Source: Glossina fuscipes
Taxonomy: Eukaryota; Arthropoda; Insecta; Diptera; Glossinidae
Assembly: GCF_014805625.2 (NCBI RefSeq)
Contig: NW_023998414.1
Coordinates: 40,304,057 to 40,368,056 of the forward strand
Direction: 5' to 3'
Length of the DNA stretch: 64,000 nucleotides
In this document: in pieces, positions 61,565-64,000 of the stretch
Layout: each line of letters begins with the position of its first letter
Position numbering within the stretch: the first letter of the stretch is position 1
Notes under the pieces: model-generated
The model's database searches: none
The model's input: only the letters and a program-made list of their open reading frames with translations
What the model was told of the DNA's origin: nothing
Program-made: the position numbers and the translations under genes

Positions 61565-62010
61565 GGCGTCGTTTAGTGTCTGTTAAGCCATTCAAGGTAG
61601 ATACTCAGAGTAAGCACTGCACGAATATGCCACTTGATAAAACTTTAGGATAACAACTGTCCCTTGCGCCTCACTTCATTTCTCTTCCACAAAGTTACAT
61701 TTCTTTTACTATTTGTAGTCCAAAACGGCAATTGAAGTGTTTGCGGCATCGCGTGGTGTCAAACGCAAACGAATCTATGTCGATAGGACTTTGTAGAAAA
61801 TCTGATTCGGACAAAAGAGAAAAGCTGTAGTCCAATAATGATGAACCAGTCGTTAAATCTATACAAGCAAATACCAAAAGGGTAAATATATAAATAATAT
61901 ATAGGCATGAAAAGTAGGAGGGCAACTGATAATAACCGATAGAATGGCTTTAAAAATGAATAAAAAATTTATATCGACGTAAGTAAATGCTTTACCTAAT
62001 CCTTCTTTTT
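61565..62010. other. Unassigned stretch
   Basis: A minus-strand frame without ATG stays open from about 61943 to 61695 (about 82 codons). It begins with a hydrophobic run (CLYIIYIFTLLVFACI) and later has SESDFLQSPIDIDSFAF. It is next to, but out of frame with, the ORF at 62017-62220. No family was recognised. Confidence 0.25.
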
Positions 62011-62016
62011 TTTTTG

Positions 62017-62220
62017 TTAAGCTGTAAAATGATTAGAAAATTTAATGGGCACTTCTGGGTGGTGTTCGAATTTATCTCGTAATCTTAGTCGACATTTATT
62101 TTGTAGCTGATCGTAAAATCTCTTGCTGTTAATTGCAGTGCGGATAGAAAAGCCTTGCTTTTCAAAGCAAAAAAGTGATGACATTAAAAAACACAAGAGC
62201 ACATACAAGAGCGCAGGCAT
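62017..62220 (-). CDS. Hypothetical 67-residue secreted-peptide-like ORF
   Basis: From ATG at 62220 the minus strand encodes 67 residues to TAA. MPALLYVLLCFLMSSLFC is a convincing signal-peptide-like start, followed by FEKQGFSIRTAINSKRFYDQ and a basic segment with RLRLRDKFEHHPEVPIKFSN. Codon use looks natural. The start context (TTAGATG) is weak. TTTACATAAAATATC about 10-25 bp upstream is only a loose TATA-like match, too close for a standard promoter. No poly(A) signal is evident and no family is recognised. It could be a fast-evolving small secreted protein gene, an exon of one, or chance. Confidence 0.28.
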   Translation of the reverse strand: MPALLYVLLCFLMSSLFCFEKQGFSIRTAINSKRFYDQLQNKCRLRLRDKFEHHPEVPIKFSNHFTA

Positions 62221-62224
62221 CTAA

Positions 62225-64000
62225 TTGATATTTTATGTAAATATTAAGTGTATTTGACATTTATTGCTATCGAAACAATATGTTTATCAACATTGTTTTG
62301 ATTGTAGGAATTGCTCGGAAGATTAGGAAACATTAAGACAAAACCAAATATTATCTGCGCCTTGCTTTGAAGATATCATCTTCAAATTGAGATTTACAAC
62401 TAATTGGGTGGTCGTCGAGAAATTTTGATAACAAATGGGAAAGAGTTTACACGAGCGTGTGAGTGAGTGATTACCTTTGTCTTACTTTTTAGGAAGCACT
62501 TAGTACTTTATTGAATTTCAATGGAAATAGAGTGAAAAGAAGGCAAAAGACATTTCAGAATTGCTGAGAAGTTGAAAATTTCATAAAATTTCCCCTTATT
62601 CTCCTATCTTTCAGTCGCAGCATGTCCGACAATTGAACCTTTAAAATTTAAAAGTCATTTTATCTTTATACCTTGCGTTACTCATTGTAGAAGTTACATT
62701 GTATGTGTGCGTAACCGATCGCTATAAGCTTGTGTCGACGTCCTAGAGGTCGCAATTTCTGAGATTTTTTAACAAAGTTAAATACATTGGCGCTTTTTAC
62801 TTCCCTTCTTCCTTCCTTCCCTTCCCATTACTATTAAACCGATCATGCATATGGTTACCCTGATCATGTATGCGATATATATATATGCAGATGCGTGTCT
62901 GCACATGCTATAAGCGGATTGATAAAATTTCCGCGCTATCGGATATAAAAATTGAAAATCGATTTAAAAAGATGGCGATGCATTACTGCTATAACTTAAT
63001 GTGTTTTTAATGTTGCTGGAAAAAGTAAACAAACACCAGCCAACACGAGCACTTTGTTATACAAACACAATGACCTGGTTTTTCTTTACTACTCTTTACA
63101 AATTGCTGGCTAGCAATAACGAACGCAAAACTTCTCTTTCACTTTTTCATTTCGAAACGAACAAATAAATGATCAAATTGTATGGGGACAAACATTTTAC
63201 ATACATATTTATTTAAATTCCTATTTGCACTGGCAGGGCAGGGCGGGCAATATAATAGAATTAAAATATCAAGATTAGTTTTTCATTTACTTCACATTAC
63301 GATCTGACTAGTGGCAGTGTATTATTGATTGCAACGCGAAGAAGTATGCATCAAGAATGCATACAGACTATGTCCGATTGTCCGTCTGTCAAATCAAATC
63401 CAAATTGTGACTTGAACAAACTTCATTCCAAATTTCGCCTTTTCCAGTGTCGGGCTCAAAAATTATTTTCATTGGACCGTTGATCTCCTTTCTTTGCACT
63501 TTTGAAGTTGGCAGTGAATTTTCTCCCAATAAACTTTATTGGAAAAGAAGCGAAAATTGCAAAAAAAAAAAAAAAAGAATTGAGGGAAAATTTGATTTGA
63601 GACATGATATATTATTGAGAGGTCTTTAGTTTCCTTTCATTTGCGCCTTCTTCTATGCAATCAATGTATTTACTAATCCTTTGCAGATAATAATATCGAA
63701 CACGTACGACAGTTTGTGTAGGTTTGGTAAAGACCTTTTCTCCAGTCACGATAACGAAGCTGGCGATATGTGTACAAAATTCGATGCAAGCTGGATAGAA
63801 TTTCTCTGTTGATTTTTGTTTTCTATTTTTTTAATTTTTTTCATCGCGAAATGTTGAAACAGGAAAAAATTCCATTTATTCTAGCAGAGCAAAAGCTCAA
63901 ATTTCCGCCATTTTTGTTTTTTTATTTATTTATTTATTTATTTTTTTTAATTCAGTATATTTGGCCGATAGCCACAGTTTTTGTTAATTATTATTATTAT
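62225..64000. other. A+T-rich spacer to the end of the window
   Basis: Short repeat fragments occur, for example a TGTCCGATTGTCCGTCTGTC motif at about 63371 typical of dispersed fly repeats, and TTCCTTCCTTCCCTTCC at about 62810. (TTTA)n lies at about 63917-63945 and the window ends in TTATTATTATTAT. No gene was recognised. Confidence 0.55.

Noticed and set aside
1..64000. CRISPR array, operon, rRNA, phage or plasmid features
   Set aside because: No spaced direct repeats of CRISPR type and no bacterial gene organisation. All tandem repeats are microsatellites or transposon-internal repeats.

Overview
This window looks like non-coding DNA from a fly genome, probably a calyptrate (muscoid or tsetse-like) fly. 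The evidence is the high A+T content, frequent poly(A)/poly(T) runs and (TA)n, (GA)n and (CA)n microsatellites, eukaryotic splice signals, and relics of mariner, piggyBac and jockey-type elements typical of Diptera. Dispersed 'TACCC...CAAAAGATGGGG' repeats of the kind common in muscoid flies also occur. The species is an inference. There are no bacterial operons, no CRISPR array, no rRNA and no intact tRNA gene.

The only protein-coding piece I support well is one exon on the minus strand at 44316-44171. It has an ATG preceded by an in-frame stop, 48 codons with a proline-rich SH3-ligand-like run, and a CAG|GTAAAT splice donor. It reads as the first coding exon of an unidentified gene. No second exon is recognisable, so the window probably holds very long introns or intergenic DNA around it. 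Weaker candidates are a 52-codon exon-like ORF at 20116, a possible terminal exon at 29065, and small secreted-peptide-like ORFs at 45957-45793 and 62220-62017.

Mobile DNA explains much of the less A+T-rich sequence. An internally deleted mariner lies at 5930-6880, with both inverted ends and TA duplications. A tRNA-derived SINE at 43081-43272 is flanked by a perfect 14-bp target duplication. An 817-bp element at 56629-57445 has 128-bp terminal inverted repeats. Decayed piggyBac transposase lies at 33530-34290 (plus strand) and a jockey-like reverse-transcriptase remnant at 35500-35150 (minus strand). At least seven diverged SINE-like fragments share one core, and two further dispersed repeat families are present.

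Layout: 1-5.9 kb A+T-rich spacer; 5.9-6.9 kb mariner; 7-16 kb a patchwork of short dispersed repeats; 16-24 kb spacer with a few codon-like patches; 24.5-24.8 kb a fragment resembling nucleoside diphosphate kinase; 25-33 kb spacer and microsatellites; 33.5-35.5 kb piggyBac and LINE relics; 36-43 kb spacer; 43-44.3 kb the SINE and the real exon; 45-56 kb spacer with microsatellites; 56.6-57.4 kb the inverted-repeat element; 60.4-61.6 kb a G+C-elevated, codon-like but broken stretch; then spacer to the end. All homology calls come from recalled family motifs, not database searches.
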